64,000 nucleotides of DNA from Myxococcales bacterium (GTDB lineage: Bacteria > Myxococcota > B64-G9). A model generated the notes under the pieces. It saw nothing but the letters and a program-made list of their open reading frames with translations. It did no database searches and was not told the DNA's origin. Made by a program: the position numbers and the translations under genes. Of this stretch, positions 7,686 through 16,296 are shown one piece after another. The stretch's first letter is position 1, and every line of letters starts with the position of its first letter. The stretch spans positions 79,362 through 143,361 of the forward strand of contig JAAZNF010000028.1 of the NCBI GenBank assembly GCA_012798435.1, read 5' to 3'.

Positions 7686-9032
7686 ATGCGCTCCCTTCTC
7701 CACATCTTTCGACCCGCGCCGCACCGGCCGCTTCTTCCGTCCGAGGAGGTCCGCCGGCGCTACCCCCGGCTGCGCTTCCAGGTCCTGGAGGCGACGTTTC
7801 TCGGCTACGCCATGTTCTACCTGGTGCGGAACAACCTCGGCACCGTGGCCAAGGACCTGGAGACCGGGCTTCGCTACAGCCACGATCAGGTCGGCAACCT
7901 CCTGGCCATCACCGCCATCACCTACGGCGTCGGCAAGTTCCTCATGGGCGCGCTCTCGGACCGCAGCAACCCGCGGGTGTTCATGGCCTGCGGCCTGCTG
8001 CTCACCGCCGGCTGCAACTTCCTCTTCGGCGCCACCGCGAGCTACGGCACCCACCTTTTCCTGTGGGGGCTCAACGGGCTCATCCAGGGCATGGGCTGGC
8101 CCCCCTGCGGCCGGACCATCGGGCACTGGTTCTCCGTGCGCGAGCGCGGCTCGGTGTTCGCGGTGTGGAACATCGCCCACAACGTGGGCGGGGGCATCGC
8201 CGGCGCGCTGGCCGGACGCTGCGCCGCCGCCTGGGGCTACCAGTATGCCTTCTACGTCCCAGGGCTCATCGCGGTCGCCGGGGCGGTGTACCTCCTGTGG
8301 CGCCTGCGAGACACGCCCCAGTCGGAGGGCCTGCCTCCGGTCGAGATGTATCGCAACGACTTTCCCGGTGATCCCGGCGCCTCCAGTGGGGACCGGGAGC
8401 GCGAGCTCTCCTTCCGTGAGCTGCTCGTCCAGCATGTGCTTCGCAACCGCGCCCTGTGGCTGGTGGCCGCCGCCAACTTCTTCGTGTACATCGCGCGCTA
8501 CGCCATGCTCGACTGGGGGCCGACCTACCTGCGCGAGATGAAGGGCGCCGACGCGGTGCAGGGCGGCGACGCGGTGATGTACATCGAGTTCGCCGGTATC
8601 CCCTCCACCCTGCTCATGGGCTGGCTCTCCGACCGGCTCGGCGGGCGTCGCGGCATGGTGAGCCTCCTGTGCATGCTGCCGGTGGCCCTGGCCTTTACCG
8701 GCATCCTGCTCACACCGCCGGGGATGTTATGGCTCGACTTCGTACTACTGGGCGTGGTGGGATTCTTCGTGTACCCGCCGGTGATGCTTCTCGGGGTGGC
8801 GGCGCTCGACCTCACATCCAAGAAAGCGGTGGGCACCGCGGCCGGCTTCGTGGGGCTGTTCGGCTACCTGGGCCGCACCGCCCAGGCCAAGGGCTTCGGC
8901 TGGCTGCTGAACCGTCTGGGGCAGGAGGATGCAGCCTGCGCCTGGAATGTTGTCCTGTGGAGCATCGTCGGCTGCGCTCTGCTCGCCGTGCTCTTGCTCG
9001 CCCTGAGCTGGAAGCTCAAGCCGCGGGGTTGA
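7686..9032 (+). CDS. MFS transporter of the organophosphate:phosphate antiporter (GlpT/UhpT) family
   Basis: This is a 448-aa, 12-helix major-facilitator protein. WNIAHNVGGGIAGALAG (about residues 160-176) matches the WNxxHNxGG signature of the GlpT/UhpT group. These carriers exchange glycerol-3-phosphate or hexose phosphates for phosphate at the inner membrane. The ATG at 7686 is chosen because GGAGGAAG lies just upstream; a GTG at 7656 overlapping the previous stop would add ten residues. It is paired with a HAD phosphatase, so the two may handle the same phosphorylated compound. Confidence 0.88.
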   Translation: MRSLLHIFRPAPHRPLLPSEEVRRRYPRLRFQVLEATFLGYAMFYLVRNNLGTVAKDLETGLRYSHDQVGNLLAITAITYGVGKFLMGALSDRSNPRVFMACGLLLTAGCNFLFGATASYGTHLFLWGLNGLIQGMGWPPCGRTIGHWFSVRERGSVFAVWNIAHNVGGGIAGALAGRCAAAWGYQYAFYVPGLIAVAGAVYLLWRLRDTPQSEGLPPVEMYRNDFPGDPGASSGDRERELSFRELLVQHVLRNRALWLVAAANFFVYIARYAMLDWGPTYLREMKGADAVQGGDAVMYIEFAGIPSTLLMGWLSDRLGGRRGMVSLLCMLPVALAFTGILLTPPGMLWLDFVLLGVVGFFVYPPVMLLGVAALDLTSKKAVGTAAGFVGLFGYLGRTAQAKGFGWLLNRLGQEDAACAWNVVLWSIVGCALLAVLLLALSWKLKPRG

Positions 9033-9503
9033 TGCAACCTGATAAGGGCGCCCGTTCTTTTCTCCCTTATCCGAAAGGCCCCGGAAAAAGCTGCTATCAA
9101 TGAAAAACCCTGGGGAAAGCCAGGAGAGAACCAGAACAAACCTGCTTATAAGGGAAAAGCTCGAAAAACTTTTCATCTTATTGATTTATCAGATGTTTAC
9201 ACTTTTCAGGTTCCATGTTCAGGTGCCATGTTCCATGTTCCAGGTTTCTGGGAAACCGGGAGGAAACCGGGGTGGCTGGCACCAAGAATGGCACCAAGAA
9301 TGCCAAGAATGCTCCCCAAGAATGCTTCGGGCCTGTCCCCAGCGCTTTCCAAGCGTTTTTTTAAAAACCAAATAAAAACAAGCTTCTAAACAAGAGGCCG
9401 GAAGTTTGGTAATCTCTGGTTTAGTCTGGGAGCGAACGGGGTTCCGGGTTCCAGGTTATGGGTTCCAGGTTGTGAGATTGCGTCAATGCGCAAAAGATCC
9501 GGT
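9033..9503. other. 470-bp AT-richer intergenic region with simple repeats
   Basis: The region lies between two converging genes and holds no supportable gene. Near its start GATAAGGG and CCCTTATC form an 8-bp inverted repeat (about 9040-9071). Short direct repeats dominate the rest: variants of GTTCCATGTTC at about 9209-9243, variants of GGTTCCAGGTT at about 9437-9472, and CCAAGAATG units at 9278-9325. Base composition is clearly lower in GC than the flanking genes. Confidence 0.6.
9278..9325 (+). repeat. Imperfect tandem CCAAGAATG repeat
   Basis: GGCACCAAGAAT occurs twice in tandem, then GCCAAGAAT and GCTCCCCAAGAAT. That makes four CCAAGAAT cores within 48 bp of non-coding DNA. Confidence 0.75.
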
Positions 9504-9860
9504 TCAGAACTCGTGCCCGCACCAGTCACAGCGGGCGATGCGCTGGCCGGGACGGGCCTTCAGCTTCGCCTGACACGTCGGGCACACCGTCTCCACCGGC
9601 TTCTGACCCGGCTCCAGCGGGAGTTCCAGCACCAGGCCCTTTTTCTGCAGCTCCTCGATGCTCTTTTTGTAGTTCGCGAGCAGCTTCCCTTCCTCTGGAC
9701 CCAGCGCTCCCGAGCGCTCCAGCCGGGCGCCAAACTTCTGCAAGAAGCCATGCATGGCCCCCAGGGCCTGAGAGATGAGCAGGAGCTGGAGCTTCACCTC
9801 GCCCAGGTCGAGGTTGAGCTGCTCGGTGATGCGCATCTGGGATTCGCTGGTCTTGACCAC
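9504..9860 (-). CDS. Small zinc-ribbon protein of unknown function
   Basis: This 118-aa protein has a helical, probably coiled N-terminal part (about 10-80). The C-terminal zinc ribbon uses Cys93, Cys96, Cys111 and Cys114 (CPTC and CDWC). No signal peptide is visible, so it is probably cytoplasmic. It starts with GTG behind GGAGGG, one base after the rlmN stop, so it is co-transcribed with rlmN. The shared operon could suggest a link to RNA or ribosomes, but nothing in the protein shows this. Confidence 0.75.
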   Translation of the reverse strand: MVKTSESQMRITEQLNLDLGEVKLQLLLISQALGAMHGFLQKFGARLERSGALGPEEGKLLANYKKSIEELQKKGLVLELPLEPGQKPVETVCPTCQAKLKARPGQRIARCDWCGHEF

Positions 9861-9861
9861 G

Positions 9862-10929
9862 TCACCCTCCTTCGCCGGCAGCCGGCGTCGAACCCGCCCG
9901 GGCCGCGGTCACCAGTTGCCCGCAGGCGCCTCCCTGGGAGGCGCCGCGCGACTGACGCACGAAGGCCGAGACGCCGCCCGCGGCTAGCCGCTCCAGGAAG
10001 GCATCGACTCGCTCGCGAGACGGACGCGCGAAGGCGCTCCCCGGAAAGGCATTGAACGGGATGAGGTTCACCTTGGCGCGGATGCCAATGAGCAGCCTGA
10101 GCAGCCTCCGGGCATCTTCTTCCGAGTCATTGACGCCGCCGAGCATCACGTACTCGAAGGTCACCCGGTCGCCGTGCTGGAGCGGCAGGTTGCGGCAGGC
10201 GGAGAGCAGCACATCCAGCGGAAAGCGCCGGTTGACGGGCATGATGCGGTCGCGCACCTCGTCGCTGGTGGCGTTGAGCGAGACAGCCAGCTTGACGCTC
10301 GAGCGGCGCACGAACTCTTCCATGGCCGGCACCAGGCCCGCGGTGGACACGGTGACGTGCCGGCGCGAGAACCCCGGGCCCAGCGGGTGCAGCAGGATCT
10401 CTGCCGCCCGGATCACCGATTCCAGGTTGGCCAGCGGCTCGCCCATGCCCATGAACACCACGTTGGAGACCGGCCGCCGCCCGTCCGGGGCACGCAGGCG
10501 GGCCATGATGGCCTCGACCTGGCCCACGATCTCGCCGGCGGTTAGGTTGCGGACGTGTCCCATGGTGCCGGTGGCGCAGAAGGCGCAGCCCATGCCGCAG
10601 CCCACCTGCGAGGAGATGCACACCGTCTGCCGGTCGCTCTCCGGGATGAAGACGCCCTCTACCTCCAGGCCGTCGTGCAGCCGGAAGCGGTACTTCACCG
10701 CCCCGTCGGACGAGGGCCGCTCCTCGACGATCTCCGGCTGGCGCAGCGGCGCGATCTCGGGCAGTCGCGCGCGCAGCTCCTTGGAGAGGTCGGTCATGCC
10801 TTCGTAGGACGCGGCGCCCCGCTGGTGCAGCCAGCGGAAGATCTGCCGCGCGTGGAAGGCCCGCAGTCCTTGGGCCTCGACCCAGGCCTCGAGCTCGGCC
10901 ACGTTCATAGATGCGAGATCGGTCGCCAC
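9862..10929 (-). CDS. rlmN: Dual-specificity RNA methyltransferase RlmN
   Basis: This 355-aa radical-SAM enzyme methylates C2 of A2503 in 23S rRNA and A37 in some tRNAs. The iron-sulfur motif CGMGCAFC supplies Cys111, Cys115 and Cys118. The GMGEPL SAM-binding segment, the S-T-A-G-L-V-P block and the C-terminal catalytic Cys in GGACGQL are all present. The GTG start is chosen for the AGGAGG site 6-7 nt upstream; an internal ATG seven codons later lacks one. It is followed without a gap by the zinc-ribbon gene. Confidence 0.96.
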   Translation of the reverse strand: MATDLASMNVAELEAWVEAQGLRAFHARQIFRWLHQRGAASYEGMTDLSKELRARLPEIAPLRQPEIVEERPSSDGAVKYRFRLHDGLEVEGVFIPESDRQTVCISSQVGCGMGCAFCATGTMGHVRNLTAGEIVGQVEAIMARLRAPDGRRPVSNVVFMGMGEPLANLESVIRAAEILLHPLGPGFSRRHVTVSTAGLVPAMEEFVRRSSVKLAVSLNATSDEVRDRIMPVNRRFPLDVLLSACRNLPLQHGDRVTFEYVMLGGVNDSEEDARRLLRLLIGIRAKVNLIPFNAFPGSAFARPSRERVDAFLERLAAGGVSAFVRQSRGASQGGACGQLVTAARAGSTPAAGEGG

Positions 10930-11014
10930 AGCAGGCCTCCTGCAACGCCTTTATACCGCAAAACTACTTGATAAGGGAAAGACCAAAACCCTGCGATAGA
11001 GAAAAGAACCTCGG

Positions 11015-11034
11015 CAAGGGGGCAAGCCCCCTTG
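11015..11034. repeat. GGGGGC hairpin flanking repeat copy A
   Basis: CAAGGGGGC and GCCCCCTTG form a perfect 9-bp stem with a two-base AA loop. CTCGG and CCGAG just outside can lengthen it. An A-run follows on the plus strand, which does not make a terminator in that direction. Confidence 0.7.
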
Positions 11035-11173
11035 AACCACCGAGAAAAAACCAAGATGAACCTGCTAACAAGGAAAGACCCAAAGACAAGCCCGGACAAA
11101 ACCTTCTACCAAGGAAAATCGCAGAAGAAACTCAATGCCCTCTTCATCGAAAATGAGGTCTTCCTGGAGCAGG

Positions 11174-11300
11174 AAGAGCATGCCTGCATGCTCTTCATAT
11201 CAGCGGATGATGCCGAAGCTCGGCTGCCGTCAAGGGCGAGCGCAGCGAGTCGCGAAGCGATTGAAAACCCTTGACGGCAAAGGTCGGGCGGAGGCTACGC
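11174..11300. repeat. Dispersed structured repeat, copy A
   Basis: The unit starts with a perfect 10-bp inverted repeat (11174-11195, AAGAGCATGC-CT-GCATGCTCTT). About 30 bp later GCCGTCAAGGG (11226-11236) pairs with CCCTTGACGGC (11268-11278) around a CGCAGCGAGTCGCGAAGCGA core. It ends with GGTCGGGCGGAGGCTACGC. Near-identical copies lie at 39046-39170 and 47263-47390. It sits between rlmN and an LPP20-like gene with no ORF of its own. The rest of the 10930-11498 gap holds two GGGGGC hairpins and nothing else recognised. Confidence 0.85.
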
Positions 11301-11434
11301 ATGGAAATGTGAAAATCTTCGTTGAAGAAGGCAATCTGCCTTGCGGGTTGTCATGGTTGGCTGGTTCTTCGTCTGGGGTTTTCCCAAATTGCAGGTTCCC
11401 TCCACGGTTCTTCCCAAGATTCTTTCCTGGGGTC

Positions 11435-11455
11435 CAAGGGGGCAGCGCCCCCTTG
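11435..11455. repeat. GGGGGC hairpin downstream of repeat copy A
   Basis: CAAGGGGGC and GCCCCCTTG pair perfectly around AGC. It lies 44 bp past the stop of the minus-strand gene at 11499. No T-run follows, so a classical terminator is not supported. Confidence 0.7.
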
Positions 11456-11498
11456 CAAGAATCTGCTTTTCTGGTCTTTCGGAGGTCGGCGGGCGGGG

Positions 11499-13115
11499 TT
11501 ACTGCATGGCCTTGATGATCTCGCGGGCGATGCGGGGGCCGACCTTGCGCAGGGCCTCCAGGCCGGCCGACTTGTCGTTCTCGGCGTTGCCGGAGATCTT
11601 GTACTTCTTGGCGAAGAGCTGCCGGTTATGCAGCCGGTCGGCCACGGTGATGTTCACCCGGGCCACGCACACGCGCTGGCTGAACATGTCGCTGCACTCG
11701 CCGGTCACCGCCTCGCCGGTGATCTCCATGTCGGCGCCCTTGGCCGAGGCGGCGAAGGTCATGCCCAGCTCCTTGGCCAAGAGGTCCTTCATGTCCGCAG
11801 CCACCGAACCGGGTCGCACCTCCTCGCCCAGGTTCTCCTCGCGGATGTCGATGAAGGCGGTGAGCTCCTCGAGCTCGACGAAGAACTTGCCGGTCTTGAC
11901 GTCGATGTCGTTGCCGAACTTGGCCTCCACGATGCGCCGGTCGCGCTCGTTCTCCACCAGGGCGCCCACGTCCACCCGGGCGCCGATGATGGCCTGCTTC
12001 TGGCCGAAGATCTTCACCACCTTGGCCGAGGCGACCCCGTCTTCGCCGGTGGTGGTGTGGGGCTCGACGCTGCCGGTGCCGCGCTGGAAAGCGAAGGCCA
12101 CCGGGAGGTTCTTGACCGGGGTGCTCCCCTGGATTACCTGGACCCGCAGCGGCTGCGCCAATGCCTGGGAGATGACCGCCTTGCGGTTGGGTTCCTCGGC
12201 CTTCCAGTCCAGCGAGGTGGAAAGCCGCGTCACCGCACGCTCGATCTCGTGGTTGAGGATCTCCTTCTTGCCGTCGCCGTTGATGTCGTACTCCACGATG
12301 CCGCCGAAGTACTCGCGCAGCGCAAGATAAGAGAAGAAGTACCCCTTGAAGGCCTCGCCGATGCGGCCCTGCCCTTCCGCGGCCACCGCGGCCTTGACGT
12401 AGTCCTCGGCCTTCTTGCGGGCGTTCTCGAGCCGCTCGCGGATCTTGCGCTCGATCTCGGCCTTGCTCAGGCGCACCAGCATCCAGAACTTCTTCTGGCC
12501 CTCGTCCTTCCAGCGGTCCACGATCTCCACGCCTTCCAGGGTGGTGTCCACGAAGAACGAGGCGTCCTGGGCGTAGTCGGAGTTCTGGCTGGACTGGTCC
12601 TTGGTGATGTTGTCCTTATCGTACAGGCGCAGGTTCTTCTCCTGGAAGTAATCCTTGATCATGGAGCGGATGCTGACCTTGAGGGTGGAGGCCAGCTCCA
12701 CGTAGGCGTTGGTGCGCGCACGGGCCCAGTCTTCCTCCTCGTTGCCGTGAGAGGTGGAGACGCCCACACCCACGTAGTAGCCTTCCATGTTGGGCTGGCT
12801 GCCAACCCAGTCGGGCCGGGCCCGCGCCGGGTTCACCGGCACCACGATGGGCTTTTCTTTGTAAGGCTTCGGCGGCTCGGGCGGCGGCTCCTTCTTGGGC
12901 GGAGGCGTTGGCTCCTCGCGCTTGGGAGGCGGCACGCCGCGCTCCACCGCGTCCAGGTCCTCGAAGGCCGCGTCGGCCCGGGCCCGGATGTCGGCGGTCT
13001 GCTGCCGGCTGAGCTGCTTATCCTGCGGCTTGGCCTGCTGCTTCGGCCCACCGCAGGCAAACAGGCTGGCCGCGGTAAAGCCTGAAATCACCAACCAGGC
13101 GAAGATACGTCTCAT
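11499..13115 (-). CDS. LPP20-like lipoprotein with C-terminal extension
   Basis: The 538-aa product starts at the ATG preceded by GGAGGATCC. It has a lipoprotein signal (Cys21 in SLFAC) and a Pro/Lys-rich linker (about 65-100). An LPP20-type domain follows: PDWVG, then GVGVS, then an alternating helix with ARTNAYVELAS. Long C-terminal regions of unknown fold contain NGDGKKE and an FVELEE stretch. LPP20 proteins are outer-membrane-associated lipoproteins; FlgP of Vibrio is one example. It is the last gene of the minus arm of the envelope cluster. Function is unknown. Confidence 0.75.
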   Translation of the reverse strand: MRRIFAWLVISGFTAASLFACGGPKQQAKPQDKQLSRQQTADIRARADAAFEDLDAVERGVPPPKREEPTPPPKKEPPPEPPKPYKEKPIVVPVNPARARPDWVGSQPNMEGYYVGVGVSTSHGNEEEDWARARTNAYVELASTLKVSIRSMIKDYFQEKNLRLYDKDNITKDQSSQNSDYAQDASFFVDTTLEGVEIVDRWKDEGQKKFWMLVRLSKAEIERKIRERLENARKKAEDYVKAAVAAEGQGRIGEAFKGYFFSYLALREYFGGIVEYDINGDGKKEILNHEIERAVTRLSTSLDWKAEEPNRKAVISQALAQPLRVQVIQGSTPVKNLPVAFAFQRGTGSVEPHTTTGEDGVASAKVVKIFGQKQAIIGARVDVGALVENERDRRIVEAKFGNDIDVKTGKFFVELEELTAFIDIREENLGEEVRPGSVAADMKDLLAKELGMTFAASAKGADMEITGEAVTGECSDMFSQRVCVARVNITVADRLHNRQLFAKKYKISGNAENDKSAGLEALRKVGPRIAREIIKAMQ

Positions 13116-13209
13116 GGATCCTCCAGATTGACCGTGGGGGCGTTGCGCCCCGGAAAACTGGCACAAATTGTGACGCGGCCCACGATCCGACTATTCAGGC
13201 ACGCTCCAG

Positions 13210-14832
13210 CTAGATCTCCATATTCAGGCCGAGGGCGGCCATGACACCGATTTCCATCGGGCGATCGGCGAAGAGGCTCTCGTCCAACGGGTTGGTGAAG
13301 AACCGGCCCGTGACCTTGAGAAACGGCTGGAAGTGCGGGTTGACGTAGTACTGCACAGAGAGGCCCAGGTCGGCACCAAAGCCCACCGCGTCGCCCTCGT
13401 AGCTATCGCCGCTCTCATACGATACGGCATAGTAACTGATGCCGGCGCGCAGCTTGGCGGTGAACATCAGACTGTTTGCGAACCACTTCTTCTCCGCTCC
13501 CACCATGGCGTGGATCAGATAAACCGAGTACTGGTCCTCGCTGGCGACCAACAGGAAGTCCGCGTCGATGCCCAGATAGAACTCGGGCAGCTTGAAGATG
13601 TTGGCCATGTCCTTGTAGGCCCAGATCTCGGCGCCGGGGTAGAAGCCCATCTTCTTGTCGCCCGAGTCGTTGACACGGGCCAAGAGGTCGGTGAAGACGA
13701 CCTCGAACACCGCCGCGATGCCGAAGTCGAGCTTCAACATGGGCCATTCGGCCATGAGCTCGCCGCCCACGAACTTACGGTTCTCCTTCACCTTCTCGGC
13801 GTAGCTGGGAGTGCCCTCGCCGGAGCCGGTGTTGTCGTTGACCTTGCGCACCTTGACGAATCCGATGCGGGTCTTCTTGCCGGCGACGTCGAACTCGCCC
13901 ACCTCGTAGGTGTCGTCGAGCGCCAGGCCTTCCTTGGTGCCCAGCATGAACTCCACGCCGTCCGAGAGCGCCGAGGTGACCGGCGTCAGGAGCTGGAAGT
14001 CGGGGACCTTCTTGAGTTCGCGGGCCAGGATCTCGCCCTGGTTCTTGGCGCACTTCATGGTGTTGGCCAGGCTGGCCTCGTGCTGGCGCTGGGGCAGCGA
14101 GGCGTTGAACTCCGCCAGCGCTCGCTGGAAGGCCTCGAGCAGCGCCTGCCCGGCGCCGGGGGCGGGAGGCGCCGGCGGGACGATGGCGGTGAACTCCATG
14201 GTCTTTATCCAGGTGACGTCCTTGATGAGCTCGTAGGGCGGCTTGTTGGGGTCGGTGAGGTTGGCCCGGTAGAAGGTGGCCGACACGTCGAGCTCGGTCA
14301 TGACGCCGGGAGTGCCGGGCACGCACTGGAAGGTGAAGAGGTTGAGCAACGCCCCACCCTTGCCCTGGTTCTCGGGGCACACCCAGGGACCACTCTTGAA
14401 GGTCTTGACGTTGAGGGTATAGAAGTACGCCGAGTTCATGATGCGCTCGATGTCCTTCATGTACACCCGGGCCGACTTGAAGCGCGCCTCGTACTCGGCC
14501 TCGGCGGCGGCACGGTCGAAGGAGACCTTCTTCACGTACTCGCGCAAAAGCTCGACGAACTGGTCGATGGTGTACACGCCAGCGAGCGACACCGCGTTGT
14601 AGTCGAAGCGCGGGAGCTCGAGCTGCTTGCGGTAGCCTTCTTCGATGACCTTGAGGTGCTCCTCGTCGACCGAGAGGCCACCGGCCACATTGATGCCCAG
14701 GTAGGTGATGGACTTGCGGGTGTAGCGGGCCTGGGTCTGGTCGGTCTGCATCTTGTCTTCTTTACTCTCGGCGGCGAGGCTTGCGCTCGCCCAGGCGAGA
14801 GTCAGCAGGGACGCAATCAGGCGAAGCTTCAT
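13210..14832 (-). CDS. Secreted protein with probable outer-membrane barrel C-terminus
   Basis: The 540-aa protein has a Sec signal peptide (cleavage near SLA-AES, about residue 21). A mixed N-terminal part contains two conserved-looking Cys (WVCPENQG, FQCVPG). The C-terminal half alternates aromatic and small residues and ends LGLNMEI, as outer-membrane beta strands do. I do not recognise a family. The ATG follows AAGGAG. A terminator separates it from the gene upstream, so it probably has its own promoter. Confidence 0.7.
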   Translation of the reverse strand: MKLRLIASLLTLAWASASLAAESKEDKMQTDQTQARYTRKSITYLGINVAGGLSVDEEHLKVIEEGYRKQLELPRFDYNAVSLAGVYTIDQFVELLREYVKKVSFDRAAAEAEYEARFKSARVYMKDIERIMNSAYFYTLNVKTFKSGPWVCPENQGKGGALLNLFTFQCVPGTPGVMTELDVSATFYRANLTDPNKPPYELIKDVTWIKTMEFTAIVPPAPPAPGAGQALLEAFQRALAEFNASLPQRQHEASLANTMKCAKNQGEILARELKKVPDFQLLTPVTSALSDGVEFMLGTKEGLALDDTYEVGEFDVAGKKTRIGFVKVRKVNDNTGSGEGTPSYAEKVKENRKFVGGELMAEWPMLKLDFGIAAVFEVVFTDLLARVNDSGDKKMGFYPGAEIWAYKDMANIFKLPEFYLGIDADFLLVASEDQYSVYLIHAMVGAEKKWFANSLMFTAKLRAGISYYAVSYESGDSYEGDAVGFGADLGLSVQYYVNPHFQPFLKVTGRFFTNPLDESLFADRPMEIGVMAALGLNMEI

Positions 14833-14870
14833 GATCGGGCTCCTTGAATTGGGGGGATCAGGATCATTAC

Positions 14871-14905
14871 AAAAACGGGGAGGCCGGAACCTGCCGGCCT
14901 CCCCG
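14871..14905 (-). terminator. Rho-independent terminator
   Basis: A perfect 12-bp GC stem (CGGGGAGGCCGG/CCGGCCTCCCCG, six-base loop) is followed on the minus strand by TTTTTG. It ends the transcript of the gene at 14926-16131. Confidence 0.92.
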
Positions 14906-14925
14906 TGTGTGCACCATCGCAGGCC

Positions 14926-16131
14926 TTACTTGAAGTTGACGAGCAGCAGGTTGCCAGACTTGGCGCCGAACTCGTACTCGCCACCCAGGCCGCCCAGGAT
15001 CTCGTCCAGGGCACCGGCCACCTCCATGTTGTCGCCCTTGCACTGCGCGTTGAGGTGCAGAGTCTTGGCGGTGGACAGGGTGACCTTCACGAAGGCGCAG
15101 GCGCGCTTCAGGCCGTTGCTCACCTTGATATCAGCGCCCTTCGGCGTATTGTTGATGACCACCGTGAAGCGGTTGCCCTTGGGGGCGTCTTCCTTCCAGT
15201 AGCCCATGATCTGGGGGACCACCTGGCCGGTGGCGTCGCGCAGCGCGTCGGCCCAGGCCTTCATGTCTTCGCCGGCCTTCCAGCTGGCGCGGGCCGGGCC
15301 GATGACCTGCTTCTCGCCGAGCTTGCGCGAAGTGGTCGTCTCGTAGGCCTTGACCATGGCGCCGTAGGCCACGCCGCCGTCGGCACCCTTGTCCTGGAGC
15401 GCCTCGAACACCATGTACACGTCCGCGCCCACCGCCATGGCGATCTTGGCGGCCTCGTCCTCCTCGGCCCCGGTGGCCTCACCAAGCGCCCCGATCATCT
15501 TATTGAGGTCGGCCACGCCCTGGGGATCCTTGACCTCCCACTTGTTCATGGTGAGGTACTCGGTCACCGCCGATTCCATCTGCTGGCGGGCCTTGAGCCC
15601 CTTATTGGCCTTGCTGGGCTGCACCAGGATGGTGGGCATGCCCACGGCCTCCAGCATGTCGCTCTTGCTCTTCATGATGCCCATGGCCACCAGGTCGTCC
15701 TGGAGTTGCTGTTTGTGCACGTCGGTGATGATGTCCACCTTGATCTCGGTGTCAGACAGGCGCACCTGGGACTTCACGCCCTTGCCCTTGCCATCAGAGG
15801 CGCCCGGGGGAGGCAGGTTCACGTAGCGGTCGAGTTGGGCGAAGAGTTTCTGCTGGTTGGTCTGGTAGGCCTGCCGTTCCTCCTGCGTGGCCGAGAGCTG
15901 GTTCACGATGAACCACTCCAGGCACCCCTTGCGGGCGTTGTTGATGGCCGCCATCTGATCCGGACCCTTGCCAGAGCATTTCACCAGAACCGTGTTGGCG
16001 TCCACGCTCTCGATGAACTCGCCCGGCAGCAAGACCTCGGGGCCCTGCGGCTGCGGCTGAACCACCACCGTGGTGCAACCAACCGTCCACAAACCGCAAA
16101 CGACCAGCGCCACCAGTGACATCGTCTTCAT
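14926..16131 (-). CDS. Lipoprotein of the LPP20/CsgG-associated cluster, unknown function
   Basis: The 401-aa protein starts at the ATG behind AAGGAGGAAG and carries a lipoprotein signal with Cys19 (TVGC). The mature part shows repeated alpha/beta blocks and a central region with AVGADVYMVFEAL, reminiscent of the nucleotide-fold-like strands of CsgG/TolB-type proteins. It resembles a family I recall as DUF6175, but that label is uncertain. It faces away from the plus-strand lipoprotein/CsgG operon across a shared regulatory region, and its own terminator follows. Confidence 0.7.
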   Translation of the reverse strand: MKTMSLVALVVCGLWTVGCTTVVVQPQPQGPEVLLPGEFIESVDANTVLVKCSGKGPDQMAAINNARKGCLEWFIVNQLSATQEERQAYQTNQQKLFAQLDRYVNLPPPGASDGKGKGVKSQVRLSDTEIKVDIITDVHKQQLQDDLVAMGIMKSKSDMLEAVGMPTILVQPSKANKGLKARQQMESAVTEYLTMNKWEVKDPQGVADLNKMIGALGEATGAEEDEAAKIAMAVGADVYMVFEALQDKGADGGVAYGAMVKAYETTTSRKLGEKQVIGPARASWKAGEDMKAWADALRDATGQVVPQIMGYWKEDAPKGNRFTVVINNTPKGADIKVSNGLKRACAFVKVTLSTAKTLHLNAQCKGDNMEVAGALDEILGGLGGEYEFGAKSGNLLLVNFK

Positions 16132-16177
16132 GTGCCTTCCTCCTTTGGACACCTTGGGTTTTCCGCCAAGCGGGCCG

Positions 16178-16206
16178 AATATTCCAGAAGCCGTCAGTGG
16201 AGTCAA
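16178..16206 (-). promoter_or_regulatory. Predicted sigma-70 promoter for the gene at 14926-16131
   Basis: On the minus strand TTGACT (16206-16201), a 17-nt spacer, and AATATT (16183-16178) lie 47 bp upstream of the ATG. Confidence 0.55.
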
Positions 16207-16235
16207 GCGGAATTCGCCTTCCCCCGAGATTTGGG

Positions 16236-16265
16236 TTGACGCCGGCGTGTCAGCTTGCGTAGTAT
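16236..16265 (+). promoter_or_regulatory. Predicted sigma-70 promoter for the CsgG-like operon
   Basis: TTGACG, an 18-nt spacer and TAGTAT lie 31 bp upstream of the lipoprotein start at 16297. Its -35 is 30 bp from the divergent -35. Confidence 0.55.
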
Positions 16266-16296
16266 CTCGGCCGTCTTCGGGAACGGGAGCTTTTCC

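Noticed and set aside
11015-11034. GGGGGC hairpins as transcription terminators
   Set aside because: The stems are strong, but no T-run follows in the direction of the neighbouring gene ends. They are treated as repeat-associated.
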